In this document: one piece after another, positions 51,972-61,038 of the stretch
How positions within the stretch are numbered: position 1 is the first letter of the stretch
How the letters are laid out: each line of letters opens with the position of its first letter
Source: Mycolicibacterium mageritense
Lineage (GTDB): Bacteria > Actinomycetota > Actinomycetes > Mycobacteriales > Mycobacteriaceae
NCBI RefSeq assembly: GCF_010727475.1
Contig: NZ_AP022567.1
Location: forward strand, 1,736,001 to 1,800,000
Length of the DNA stretch: 64,000 nucleotides
Direction: 5' to 3'
Made by a program: the position numbers and the translations under genes
Notes under the pieces: generated by a model
Databases searched by the model: none
Told to the model about the DNA's origin: nothing
Seen by the model: only the letters and a program-made list of their open reading frames with translations

Positions 51972-52724
51972 GTGTCCGACAAGAGACTCGCGGGGAAGAC
52001 CGCACTGATCACCGGTGGAACCAGCGGCATCGGCCTGGCCACCGCACGCCTGTTCGCCGCCGAGGGTGCCAGGGTGGCGGTGACCGGCCGCGATGACGGC
52101 AAGATAGCGGCCACACAGGACGAACTCGGCGAAGGATCACTGGCCATGCAGTCCGACGTCACCTCAGCAGAAGACATGGCGGCAGTGGCCCGACGACTCA
52201 AAGACGCGTTCGGTGGCCTCGACATCTTCTTCGCCAATGCCGGGATCGCCTATGCGACACCGCTACCCGATACCGACGAAGAACGCTACGACACAATCAT
52301 GGACATCAACGTCAAGGGCGTTTTCTTCTCCATGCAGGCGGTGGTTCCGATCATCCGCGATGGCGGATCGGTCATCCTGAACACTTCGTTCCTCAATCAG
52401 GTCGGCAGGCCCGGGCTTTCGCTGTTGTCTGCATCCAAAGCCGCGGTGCGCTCGTTCGCCCGCACCTGGTCGGCCGAACTACTGGACCGCCGGATCCGCG
52501 TCAACGCCATATCGCCCGGAGCCATCGACACCCCGCTGCAGCGCCGGGGACGCACACCCGAAGAGGCACAGGCAGTCTTGGCCGGTCTCGTGGCGCGCAC
52601 CCCCGCCGGTCGTGCGGGCGCCGCCGACGACATCGCCCAAGCCGCGTTGTACTTGGCCGGCGACGAGTCGACCTTTATTCTCGGCTCCGAACTCGTGGTA
52701 GACGGCGGTATTTCGCAGTTGTGA
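51972..52724 (+). CDS. SDR-family protein lacking the catalytic tyrosine
   Basis: 250 residues from GTG 51972, after GGAGTAGTC. Cofactor motif TGGTSGIG, FANAG and VDGG are intact. At the active site the usual YxxxK reads LSASK (LSLLSASKAAV), so the tyrosine is leucine; the DNA (CTG TTG TCT GCA TCC AAA) is clear. The Lys is kept. It may bind NAD(P)H without normal dehydrogenase activity, or use another residue. Confidence 0.87.
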   Translation: MSDKRLAGKTALITGGTSGIGLATARLFAAEGARVAVTGRDDGKIAATQDELGEGSLAMQSDVTSAEDMAAVARRLKDAFGGLDIFFANAGIAYATPLPDTDEERYDTIMDINVKGVFFSMQAVVPIIRDGGSVILNTSFLNQVGRPGLSLLSASKAAVRSFARTWSAELLDRRIRVNAISPGAIDTPLQRRGRTPEEAQAVLAGLVARTPAGRAGAADDIAQAALYLAGDESTFILGSELVVDGGISQL

Positions 52725-52879
52725 GGTCCGGCGGCGCTTGGCGACCGCGTCGATGCGGACCATCCATTGGTAGACGCTCCGTTTTTCGGTTCACCCGCTC
52801 GAATGCGGGCGTGTTGTGCGGTGCCCATTCGACGGTGAACCCTTGCCCCATATCGCTACGATGAGTAGCGTAACTCGAT

Positions 52880-54790
52880 GTGACGCGAAGCTTCCACGTC
52901 GGCCAACCGTTTACGGCGTCGACCGCAGACATCGTGGCGGCGCTGAAAGACGTCAGCATTCCGACGCTGCTGCTGTCGCTCGTGCACATCACGGGTGATC
53001 CGCGATTCATCCGCGAGTTCAAACAGGCCGGGCTGTTCCTCAACGAGGTCCAGGGCTTCATGAGCGAGGACGACAGGGCTCGGGCGCGCGAGGCGGCGCT
53101 GCCGGTGATCGCCGACTACCGCGACCGCGGTTGCCCGGTCCCCGACCCGCTGCCGGCAGACCTGGTCAAAGAAATGCTCGACTGGGCAGCGTGCGAACCG
53201 GTCGACGACGACAACCTGCCGCTGGTGCTGGAGGAGTTGGATCTCGCGGGTGTCGACCCGCGTCGGCCGAACAGGCTCGACGACGCACACGGCTTCCACG
53301 TGGTCGTGATCGGCTGCGGGGAATCCGGCGTGCTCGCCGGGGTGCGGCTCAAGCAGGCCGGGATCGACTTCACCATCGTCGAGAAGAACGCCGGACCGGG
53401 CGGAACGTGGTGGGAGAACAGCTATCCCGGCGCGCGGGTCGACGTGGCCAACCACTTCTACTGCTACAGCTTCGAACCCAGCAACCACTGGGACCACTTC
53501 TTCGCCGAACAACCCGAGCTGCGCCGGTACTTCCGGGGCGTGGTCGACCGCCACGGCCTGGAACCCCACATTCGGTGGAACACCGAAGTCGTCTCGGCCG
53601 CGTGGCAGAACGACAGGTGGAATGTCACGGTGCGAAACGCGAACGGCACCGCCATGATCGAGGCCAACGCCGTAATCACCGCGGTCGGCCAGCTCAACCG
53701 ACCGCAGATCCCCGATTTCCCTGGCGCGGAAACCTTTGCGGGACCGGCGTTTCACTCCGCGGCGTGGGACCACGACGTCGACGTCACCGGCAAGCGGGTG
53801 GCCCTGATCGGTGCTGGCGCGAGCGGCTTCCAGATCGCCCCGGCCATCGCCGACAAGGTCGAACACCTGACGGTGTTCCAACGCACCGCGCAATGGATGT
53901 TCCCGAACCCGATGTACCACGAGCCCGTCGCGCCCGGGGTCCGGTGGGCGATGGAACATCTGCCGTTCTACGGCCGCTGGTACCGGTTCCTGCTCATGTG
54001 GCCAGGCGCCGACAAGGGCCTGGACGCTGCTCGCGTCGACCCGGACTACACCGACCAGACCAACGCCGTCAGCGAGATCAACGCCATCGCCCGGATCATG
54101 TTCACCGACTGGATCACCACCCAGGTCGGCGACGATCCGGAACTGCTGACGAAGGTGCTGCCCGATTACCCGGCCACCGGCAAGCGCACACTGCAGGACA
54201 ACGGCAGCTGGCTCGGCACCCTCAAGCGCGACAACGTCGAGCTGATCCGCACCCCGATCGAGCGGATCACCCCGACGGGGATCGTCACGGCCGGCGGCGA
54301 TACCCATGACGTCGACATCATCGTGTACGCCACCGGCTTTCGGGCGACCGACGTGCTGTTCCCGATGACCATCACGGGCCGCGACGGCGTCGATCTGCAC
54401 ACCGTCTGGGGTCAACGGCCGTATGCGTACCGCGGCATCACGGTGCCCGGCTTTCCCAACTTCTTCATGACCTACGGACCGGGAACGCACCTCGCGCACG
54501 GCGGCAGCCTGATCCTCAACTCGGAACTGCAGATGCGCTATATCAACCAATGCCTGGAGCATCTGATCACCAACGGCCTCAAGACAATGGAGCCGCGGCC
54601 GGAACCGACAGCGGCCTGGCACAGCCGGTCACAAGAACAGATCCGACAGACCGTGTGGGCACACCCCGCGATCAAGCACTCGTACTTCAAGAACGCCGAC
54701 GGCGAGATCCACACCGTCAGTCCATGGCGGTTGAGCGAATACCGTTCCGCCATCGACGAACCCGTCTGGTCCGACTTTCAGGAGGCCTGA
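52880..54790 (+). CDS. Baeyer-Villiger monooxygenase, HAPMO-like with N-terminal extension
   Basis: 636 residues from GTG 52880. About 135 extra N-terminal residues precede the first Rossmann motif (VVVIGCGESGVLAGVRL), as in 4-hydroxyacetophenone monooxygenase. Fingerprint FxGxxxHxxxW is exact in FAGPAFHSAAW; second Rossmann motif ALIGAGASGFQIAPA. Converts aryl or cyclic ketones to esters. It is adjacent to the zinc ADH at 54793 (2 bp gap), which could supply the ketone. Confidence 0.92.
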   Translation: MTRSFHVGQPFTASTADIVAALKDVSIPTLLLSLVHITGDPRFIREFKQAGLFLNEVQGFMSEDDRARAREAALPVIADYRDRGCPVPDPLPADLVKEMLDWAACEPVDDDNLPLVLEELDLAGVDPRRPNRLDDAHGFHVVVIGCGESGVLAGVRLKQAGIDFTIVEKNAGPGGTWWENSYPGARVDVANHFYCYSFEPSNHWDHFFAEQPELRRYFRGVVDRHGLEPHIRWNTEVVSAAWQNDRWNVTVRNANGTAMIEANAVITAVGQLNRPQIPDFPGAETFAGPAFHSAAWDHDVDVTGKRVALIGAGASGFQIAPAIADKVEHLTVFQRTAQWMFPNPMYHEPVAPGVRWAMEHLPFYGRWYRFLLMWPGADKGLDAARVDPDYTDQTNAVSEINAIARIMFTDWITTQVGDDPELLTKVLPDYPATGKRTLQDNGSWLGTLKRDNVELIRTPIERITPTGIVTAGGDTHDVDIIVYATGFRATDVLFPMTITGRDGVDLHTVWGQRPYAYRGITVPGFPNFFMTYGPGTHLAHGGSLILNSELQMRYINQCLEHLITNGLKTMEPRPEPTAAWHSRSQEQIRQTVWAHPAIKHSYFKNADGEIHTVSPWRLSEYRSAIDEPVWSDFQEA

Positions 54791-54792
54791 GC

Positions 54793-55818
54793 ATGCGCGC
54801 AGTCGTCGTCGACAGCTCGAATCAGATTCGTGTCGACAGCCGCCCCGACCCGGCGCTCCCGGGGCCGGACGGCGCGATCGTCAAGGTTGAAGCCGCGTCG
54901 ATCTGCGGCTCGGATCTGCACTTCCTGGAAGGCCACTACCCCATTGTCGACCCGATCTCCGTCGGCCATGAGGCCGTCGGCACCATCGTCGAAACCGGTT
55001 CGGAGGTAAGTGGATTCCGTAAAGGAGACCGGGTTCTGGTGTCCTCGGTGGCCGGTTGTGGCCGCTGCGCGGGGTGCGCGACGCATGACCCGATCCGGTG
55101 CGTACGTGGCCCGCAGATCTTCGGCGCCGGAGCCCTCGGCGGCGCACAGGCCGAGCTGCTCGCGGTACCGGCCGCCGACTTCCAGCTGCTGGCCATGCCC
55201 GAGGGCATCAGCACCGAGCAGGCCCTGCTGCTGACCGACAACCTGGCGACCGGGTGGGCCGCAGCCAAACGCGCCGACATCCCGATCGGCGGCACCGTCG
55301 CGGTGATCGGCCTGGGCGCGGTGGGGATGTGCGCGCTGCGTAGTGCGTTGACACTCGGTGCAGCACAGGTATTCGCGGTCGACCCCGTCGAGGCCCGACG
55401 CAAACGTGCCGAAGCGTGGGGCGCGGTCGGGCTCACTCCGCCATCAGCGCAACCGATCCGGGAGGCCACCGGCGGACTCGGGGTCGATGCGGTGATCGAC
55501 GCAGTCGGCAGTGACGCGTCCATCAACGATGCGATCGACGCGGTCCGCACCGGAGGCACGGTGTCGATCGTCGGCGTACACGACCTGCAGCCCTATCCAC
55601 TGCCCGCCCTGGCATGCCTGATCCGCAGCCTCACCATCCGACTCACCACGGCGCCGGTGCAGCAGACCTGGCCCGAGCTGATCCCGTTGCTGCAGGCCGG
55701 GCGGATGGACGTCGACGGAATCTTCACCACCACAATGGCATTGGACGACGCGGCAGCCGTCTATACCGCGGCATTATCACGCGACGGAGAGCATCTCAAG
55801 ATTCAGCTGACACCGTAG
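54793..55818 (+). CDS. Zinc-dependent medium-chain alcohol dehydrogenase
   Basis: 341 residues from ATG 54793, with GGAGGCCTGAGC upstream inside the previous gene end. Catalytic zinc ligands in SICGSDLHF and VGHEAVG; structural zinc four-Cys loop CGRCAGCATHDPIRC; cofactor motif VIGLGAVGMCA. Oxidises a secondary alcohol to the ketone, or the reverse. Makes a two-gene unit with the HAPMO-like enzyme. Confidence 0.92.
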   Translation: MRAVVVDSSNQIRVDSRPDPALPGPDGAIVKVEAASICGSDLHFLEGHYPIVDPISVGHEAVGTIVETGSEVSGFRKGDRVLVSSVAGCGRCAGCATHDPIRCVRGPQIFGAGALGGAQAELLAVPAADFQLLAMPEGISTEQALLLTDNLATGWAAAKRADIPIGGTVAVIGLGAVGMCALRSALTLGAAQVFAVDPVEARRKRAEAWGAVGLTPPSAQPIREATGGLGVDAVIDAVGSDASINDAIDAVRTGGTVSIVGVHDLQPYPLPALACLIRSLTIRLTTAPVQQTWPELIPLLQAGRMDVDGIFTTTMALDDAAAVYTAALSRDGEHLKIQLTP

Positions 55819-56035
55819 TCACTGCGAATTCGCTGTGGGTTTCCTGAAAGGCCTTCGTAGGGTGGCATTTCCGTGACGGCTCCCACATGGCGGGAATAAT
55901 TTTGTCGGACGTGGAATAAAGTCCGCGCCGGGGATGGTTCCACGGACACGTGCGCGAACCGAACCCAACAGTCGATTGCCCGATCCCGACGCGACATCAC
56001 CAAGCGCCTTCCACCACCCTTGACGGGCGCATCTG

Positions 56036-58051
56036 ATGCGCCAGGGCCCGCTCGCCGGACGGTATCCCGCGGTGGCCGCCATGGTCACGCTCGCCTTGAT
56101 CCCGTACCTGGCGCTTTCCGCTGCGATCGACCCACTGGTGCCGATCATCTCCGAGCAGCTACACATGTCCGCGCAGGCCATGAGCCTGAGCTCGGGACTG
56201 GGCAACGCGGCCTATGCGGTGGGCACCGTGCTCGCGGTCCAGTTCGCCCAACACCTACCGCAGCGCCGGATGATGCTGGGCTACGCCGTGCTGCTGGTCG
56301 TCGGTTCGGTGATCGCTGCGTCGGCGCAGAACGGCGGCATGTTCGTCTGCGGCCATGTCCTGCAAGGTCTGGCCACCAGCATGCTGCTGATAGCCGCGGC
56401 TCCCCCGCTGACCATCGGGTTCCCGCGCCAGAAGCTGCGCCACACCGCCGTGATCATGAACATGTGCGTCTTCGGGGCCGTCGCCCTGGGCCCGTTCATC
56501 GGAGGTGTGCAGGCCGAGTCGAACGCCTGGCGGCCGCTGTTCTGGATCGTCGCGGCGATCGCGCTGGTCGCGCTGATCATGGCGGCGTTGACGTTCGAGG
56601 ATGCACCGCCCGCAGACCTTGACGCACCGCGCGACCTGACCGCGATCGCGCTGGCGTCGGTCGGCTGCGCCGCGGCGTTCATAGGTGCCTCACAGCTGAC
56701 CACACACGGTTTCACCGACGCGGCCGTGACCGTGCCCATGCTCGGCGGACTGGCGTTGATCGTGGTCCTCATCGTCTATCAGTTCCGGGCGCGCAGGCCG
56801 CTGCTGACCATCCGCACGATGCTCACCAGCTCGATCCCCGTCGCGGGCGTGGGTGTCGCGTTGTTCGCGGCGGCCGCATCCATCGCGGCGACCGCGCTGA
56901 CCGCCGAGGTGTTCCTGCAGTCCCTCAGCCCCGTGCGGGTCGGACTGCTGTACCTCCCTGAACTCGGCGGCGCCGTCGTGATGGCATTCGTGTTCGGTGT
57001 CGTCATCACCCGGCGGGCTATGCACTACCTGCCCCTGGTCGGCATGGCCCTGCTCGCCGCAGGCATCGTGGTGTTCCGGCTCGCCCTGCCGGCCAATCAA
57101 CCGCTGGCGCTGCTCGGCTCCGCACTGACGGGCCTCGCACTCGGCGCGACCGTGGCACCCGCATTGTTCGTCGCGGGCTTCTCCTTGCAGTCCAACAGCC
57201 TGCAGCGGGTCTTCGCGATCATCGAATTGTTGCGGGCGGTGGCCGCTTTCATGGTCGCGCCGATCTTCGCGCATTTCGCGGCGACGGCATCGGGTGGCCT
57301 GACCGCGGGCACCGGTGATGCGCTGTGGATCGGATTCGGTCTCGCAATCGGCGGCGCCGCGTTCGGCGTGGCCATCTACGCGCTCAGCGGGGCCAGGCCG
57401 CAGACACCCGACCTCGACCGGTTCCTCGACGGCGAATCCCCGGCCTGGTACTCGCCGCCCCTGCTCGCGCGACTCCGGCGTGACGTGGCGGTGCCGCCGC
57501 TCCCGGCTGACCGGGCCGCAGCCACCGTCGCACCCGAGCGCCACGACGCGTCGATGTCCGGCGGACCCGTACTGTTCGCCTACGACGGCTCCGAGCGCGC
57601 CGCGTTCGCGATCCGACAGGCCGCCGCGCAACTCTCCGCGCTGCGCGACGCCCTCGTGGTGTGCGTGTGGCAGCCGGCAGATGTCGGATTCACCCCCACC
57701 GGATCCAAGCGTTTCGATGCCGATCAGGCCACGGAGGTGCGCCACGCGGCCGAACAGACTGCGGCACACGGCGCCTCGCTGGCGACCGCGGCGGGATTCA
57801 CCGCGCGCAGCGTGGCCGTCGAGGCCGCCCCGACGTGGAAGGGCATCGTGGAAACCGCCGACGCGTACGGCGCGAGCCTGATCGTGATCGGCCCGCACCG
57901 GCGCAGTGGTCTGCTGGGCCATCTGGAGGGCAGCGTGGCGACGGCGGTGATCACCCACGCGACCACACCGGTCCTGGTCATCCCCGAGGGCGCGCGTTCA
58001 TCCTGCGTTGACGGCGTCGGTTACTCGGACTTTCACGCCGTGAACGCATAG
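56036..58051 (+). CDS. MFS transporter fused to a universal-stress (UspA) domain
   Basis: 671 residues. Residues 1-460 form 14 or so membrane helices of an MFS drug/proton-type exporter. Residues 510-655 are a UspA domain: VLFAYDGSERAAFAIRQAA at the start and the ATP-site pattern GPHRRSGLLGHLEGS, followed by TTPVLVIP. The fusion could link ATP or stress sensing to export. The last 17 codons (SSCVDGVGYSDFHAVNA) are coded by the dispersed repeat, so that tail is probably acquired. Confidence 0.9.
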   Translation: MRQGPLAGRYPAVAAMVTLALIPYLALSAAIDPLVPIISEQLHMSAQAMSLSSGLGNAAYAVGTVLAVQFAQHLPQRRMMLGYAVLLVVGSVIAASAQNGGMFVCGHVLQGLATSMLLIAAAPPLTIGFPRQKLRHTAVIMNMCVFGAVALGPFIGGVQAESNAWRPLFWIVAAIALVALIMAALTFEDAPPADLDAPRDLTAIALASVGCAAAFIGASQLTTHGFTDAAVTVPMLGGLALIVVLIVYQFRARRPLLTIRTMLTSSIPVAGVGVALFAAAASIAATALTAEVFLQSLSPVRVGLLYLPELGGAVVMAFVFGVVITRRAMHYLPLVGMALLAAGIVVFRLALPANQPLALLGSALTGLALGATVAPALFVAGFSLQSNSLQRVFAIIELLRAVAAFMVAPIFAHFAATASGGLTAGTGDALWIGFGLAIGGAAFGVAIYALSGARPQTPDLDRFLDGESPAWYSPPLLARLRRDVAVPPLPADRAAATVAPERHDASMSGGPVLFAYDGSERAAFAIRQAAAQLSALRDALVVCVWQPADVGFTPTGSKRFDADQATEVRHAAEQTAAHGASLATAAGFTARSVAVEAAPTWKGIVETADAYGASLIVIGPHRRSGLLGHLEGSVATAVITHATTPVLVIPEGARSSCVDGVGYSDFHAVNA

Positions 58052-58053
58052 TC
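57997..58053 (+). repeat. Dispersed 57-bp hairpin repeat, copy 4
   Basis: Overlaps the last codons of the MFS-Usp gene and includes its stop codon (TAG, 58049-58051). Stem GTTGACGGCGT / ACGCCGTGAAC with one mismatch in 11 bp, 17-base loop containing ACTCGGACTT. Confidence 0.7.
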
Positions 58054-58078
58054 AACAGGACGTCGAGGCAATCCAGGA

Positions 58079-58135
58079 TTCATCCTGCGCTGAGGGCGTG
58101 CGTCACTCGAACTTTTACGCCGTAGACGCAGAGTC
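58079..58135 (+). repeat. Dispersed 57-bp hairpin repeat, copy 5
   Basis: Begins TTCATCCTGCG and ends GACGCAGAGTC; stem GGGCGT / ACGCC around the ACTCGAACTT loop. In tandem with copy 4 at a period of 82 bp. Confidence 0.7.
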
Positions 58136-58341
58136 AGCGCCCACCTCAGCGCGCTCGCGGTCTAGGGATTCACCGCTCGGCCCCAATGCGAGTCTGTGGA
58201 ATTCTTATGAGTTCGATCATCGACCGGCCTCCCCGCGGTCAGACTGGTTGCGTGGCTGCTTTGTTGCTGGAGGGGACCGTATTGCTTGACGAGGAGGGTG
58301 GGCGCGCACGCCGTAAGGCGATCGTCGGGAAGCTGCCGAAG

Positions 58342-59055
58342 ATGACCAGACCCGACGGATCCCCGATCCGGGTCTTGCTGGTCGATGACGAACGCGCCCT
58401 GACGGGTCTGATCAGCCGTGCGCTCCAGTACGAGGGCTGGCAGATCGACGCTGCGCACGACGCAACCGACGCCGTTGAGCAATACCAGCGGCATGCCCCC
58501 GACGTGGTCGTGCTCGACATCATGATGCCCGGTGGGGACGGCTTCAGCGTGCTCGAGCAGATCCGCGCACCGAGTGAACTCGCGCGCTATACCCCGGTGC
58601 TGTTCCTGACCGCGCGCGATTCCGTCGTCGACCGCGTCGCCGGGCTCACGGCCGGCGGCGACGACTACCTGACCAAACCGTTCAGCCTCGAAGAGTTGGT
58701 TGCGCGGTTACGGGGATTGCTGCGTCGCATGGCCTACACGACTCCCGAGGCCGACGAGGTTCTGTTCGTCGGCGACCTCGAGTTACGGGCCGCGAGCCGC
58801 GAAGTGCTGCGCGACGGCAGCCTGCTGTCGTTGACGTCCACCGAGTTCGATCTGCTGCGCTACATGATGCGCAATCCGTACCGCGCGCTCAGTCGCGAGG
58901 AGTTGCTGCAGCGAGTGTGGGGGTATGACTTCGTGGCCCGCTCCAGCGTGGTCGAACTGTATGTGTCCTATCTCCGAAAGAAGATCGACGCCGGCCGCGC
59001 CCCGATGATCCAGACCGTACGCGGCGTCGGGTATCTGATCCGGCCGGCCCAATGA
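58342..59055 (+). CDS. OmpR/PhoB-family response regulator
   Basis: 237 residues from ATG 58342, chosen because the receiver domain begins there (SPIRVLLVDDE); the frame is open back to 58186, so the start is uncertain. Acidic DDE at 15-17, Asp59 in VVLDIMMPGGDG, Lys112 in LTKPF. Winged-helix DNA-binding domain with SLTSTEFDLLRYMMRNPYRA. Overlaps the kinase gene by 4 bp. Confidence 0.9.
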   Translation: MTRPDGSPIRVLLVDDERALTGLISRALQYEGWQIDAAHDATDAVEQYQRHAPDVVVLDIMMPGGDGFSVLEQIRAPSELARYTPVLFLTARDSVVDRVAGLTAGGDDYLTKPFSLEELVARLRGLLRRMAYTTPEADEVLFVGDLELRAASREVLRDGSLLSLTSTEFDLLRYMMRNPYRALSREELLQRVWGYDFVARSSVVELYVSYLRKKIDAGRAPMIQTVRGVGYLIRPAQ

Positions 59056-60593
59056 ACCCCGTGACGCGCCGGTGGCGCACCTGGACGCTGCGCAGGCAAC
59101 TCGTCGTCGCCGTCTCGACCATGGTGCTGTCGGTCGTCGCCGTGTTGGGCGTGCTGTCGACAGCGACCCTCAGCAGGTCCGTCGACGGCATGGTGGACAG
59201 CCAGCTCGACGCTGCCGCTGAGGGATTCGGCGCCTCGGTGGTCAAATTCCGGTCCAGTCCCACGCCTTCGGGGGAACTGCCCGCTCCCGGAACGATGAAA
59301 CCGCTCACCCACCTGGTGGGTCAGGCCCCGGGCAACATCGTGGTGCTGATCCGCGACGGCGTCGTCATGGACTCTGCGCTGTTCGGTGACGGCGAGGCCC
59401 AACGCGCACCCTCCTCGGCGACCGACGTCATCCGCGACCGAACCCGCGACGCCGCGGGCAACAGCACCGTCCACCTGCCCGGGGTCGGCAATTACCGGAT
59501 CCAGACGCGAAACGGTGGCCCCGGTGAATTGCTCGTCACCGGTGTATCGAATCGCGCCGCCGAGCATGCCGTCACCCAGCAGAACATCGTCGTCTCCTCG
59601 CTCACCGCGCTGACGCTTCTGGTCACCGGACTGGGCACGTTCCTCATCGTCCGACACGCTCTGCGCCCGCTGGGACGCGTCGCTGCTGCCGCGGCCGAGG
59701 TGGTGAAGCTGCCATTGGACCGCGACAACTACGCCATCACCGTGCGGGTACCTGAAGAGGCGGCCGACCGGCGCACCGAAGTCGGGCTGGTCGGCCATAC
59801 GCTCAACACCCTGCTGGCCCACGTCGGGGGCGCGCTGGCGGAGGTCGCGGCATCGGACAGGCGGATGCGCCGATTCATCACCGACGCCAGTCATGAACTG
59901 CGCACACCGCTGGCCGCGGTTCTCGGCCATGCGGAACTGACCCGCCAGGACAGCGACGCGCTCCCCGAAACCACCGAGTACGCACTGGCGCGCATCGAAT
60001 CCGAATCCAAGCGAATGAACGCCCTGGTATCCGACCTCCTGCTGCTCGCGCGCCTCGACGAAGGTCACGACATCGAAAACACCCTGGTCAACCTGGCCGA
60101 CATCGTGCGCGACGCGGTCAACGATGCGGCCGTGATCGCCCCGTCACACCATTGGCGCTGCGAGACGCCCACCGGAGCCCTGTGGTGCCGCGGCGACCAG
60201 GCCCAACTGCATCAGACGGTCGCGAACCTGTTGTCCAACGCCCGTACGCACACACCACCGGGGACGACCGTTGCCGTCGTGGCCCGCGCGGTTGCCGACG
60301 CCAAGGGGCCGCACGTGGAGGTCACCATCGCCGATGACGGCCCCGGGATCGCGGCCGACCTGGTGCCTCATCTGTTCGAGCGGTTCGTGCGTGCCGACAC
60401 CTCACGGTCGCGCCAAGCCGGCAGCACTGGGCTGGGCCTGGCCATCGTCGCCTCGATCGTCGAGGCTCACCACGGCACCGTAACCGCCGAATCCCGGCCC
60501 GGTCAGACCACATTCCGCATCCGCCTCCCGCAAGCGACCGTGCCACATGCGGCGGACACGCACGAGGCAAAGCAACCGCTCGCGGCTGTCTGA
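59052..60593 (+). CDS. Sensor histidine kinase (TrcS/TcrY-like layout)
   Basis: 513 residues. TM1 about 16-40, outside sensor domain about 41-178 (with VVVLIRDGVVMDSALFG), TM2 about 181-201, HAMP, then His281 in ASHELRTPLAAVLGHAELT. ATPase motifs NLLSNARTHTP, DDGPGI and GSTGLGLAIV. ATGA-coupled to its response regulator. The larger outside domain differs from the kinase at 2134. Confidence 0.92.
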   Translation: MNPVTRRWRTWTLRRQLVVAVSTMVLSVVAVLGVLSTATLSRSVDGMVDSQLDAAAEGFGASVVKFRSSPTPSGELPAPGTMKPLTHLVGQAPGNIVVLIRDGVVMDSALFGDGEAQRAPSSATDVIRDRTRDAAGNSTVHLPGVGNYRIQTRNGGPGELLVTGVSNRAAEHAVTQQNIVVSSLTALTLLVTGLGTFLIVRHALRPLGRVAAAAAEVVKLPLDRDNYAITVRVPEEAADRRTEVGLVGHTLNTLLAHVGGALAEVAASDRRMRRFITDASHELRTPLAAVLGHAELTRQDSDALPETTEYALARIESESKRMNALVSDLLLLARLDEGHDIENTLVNLADIVRDAVNDAAVIAPSHHWRCETPTGALWCRGDQAQLHQTVANLLSNARTHTPPGTTVAVVARAVADAKGPHVEVTIADDGPGIAADLVPHLFERFVRADTSRSRQAGSTGLGLAIVASIVEAHHGTVTAESRPGQTTFRIRLPQATVPHAADTHEAKQPLAAV

Positions 60594-60747
60594 TGCGCCC
60601 TCGGCGGGCTCACACAGCACACCGCCCCCGGCCGAGTCTATGAAATTCCTATCGAAGATATGGGTTGTCTATCGGTAAATACCCAAGGCGCACAACGGTT
60701 TCTAGCGTTGAAGGAGTAATCGACAACGCACTCAGGGAGCCGTCATC

Positions 60748-61038
60748 ATGAAGTATCAACTCGCAGTCGGTGCCGCAGTCCTCGCAGCCCTCACCGTGGG
60801 CGGCGGGCAGGCCGGCGCCGCACCCTCCGGCCCGTCCTCAGTCGAACGAACGGTCAACGACCTCAAAGCTCAGGGGTACAACGTCATCGTCAACCGGGTC
60901 GGCGGCGCACCGCTCGAACAATGCGCGGTGCGCGGCGTGCGGGCCGGACAGCAGCACGTCACGCGCGACTCTCGCGGTGGAGGTTCGATCAACACCACGG
61001 TGATATCGCAGACCGTCTATGTCGACGTGACGTGCTGA
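60748..61038 (+). CDS. Small secreted mycobacterial protein
   Basis: 96 residues after CAGGGAGCCGTCATC. Signal peptide of about 28 residues (VLAALTVGGGQAGAA). Mature part has NDLKAQGYNVIVNRVGGAPL, then QCAVRGVRAGQ, and ends in a Cys (VDVTC). The pattern Cys-x-V...Cys at the end suggests one disulfide. This family of ~100-residue exported proteins is widespread in mycobacteria and has no known function. Its 3' end overlaps the convergent ohrR gene by 22 bp. Confidence 0.8.
   Translation: MKYQLAVGAAVLAALTVGGGQAGAAPSGPSSVERTVNDLKAQGYNVIVNRVGGAPLEQCAVRGVRAGQQHVTRDSRGGGSINTTVISQTVYVDVTC

Noticed and set aside
52725..52879. Possible gene fragment on the minus strand (VYQWMVRIDAVAKRRR) between the SDR and the HAPMO-like gene
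   Set aside because: Only about 20 codons with no convincing family match, and frames shift. It may be a remnant, but I cannot support it.
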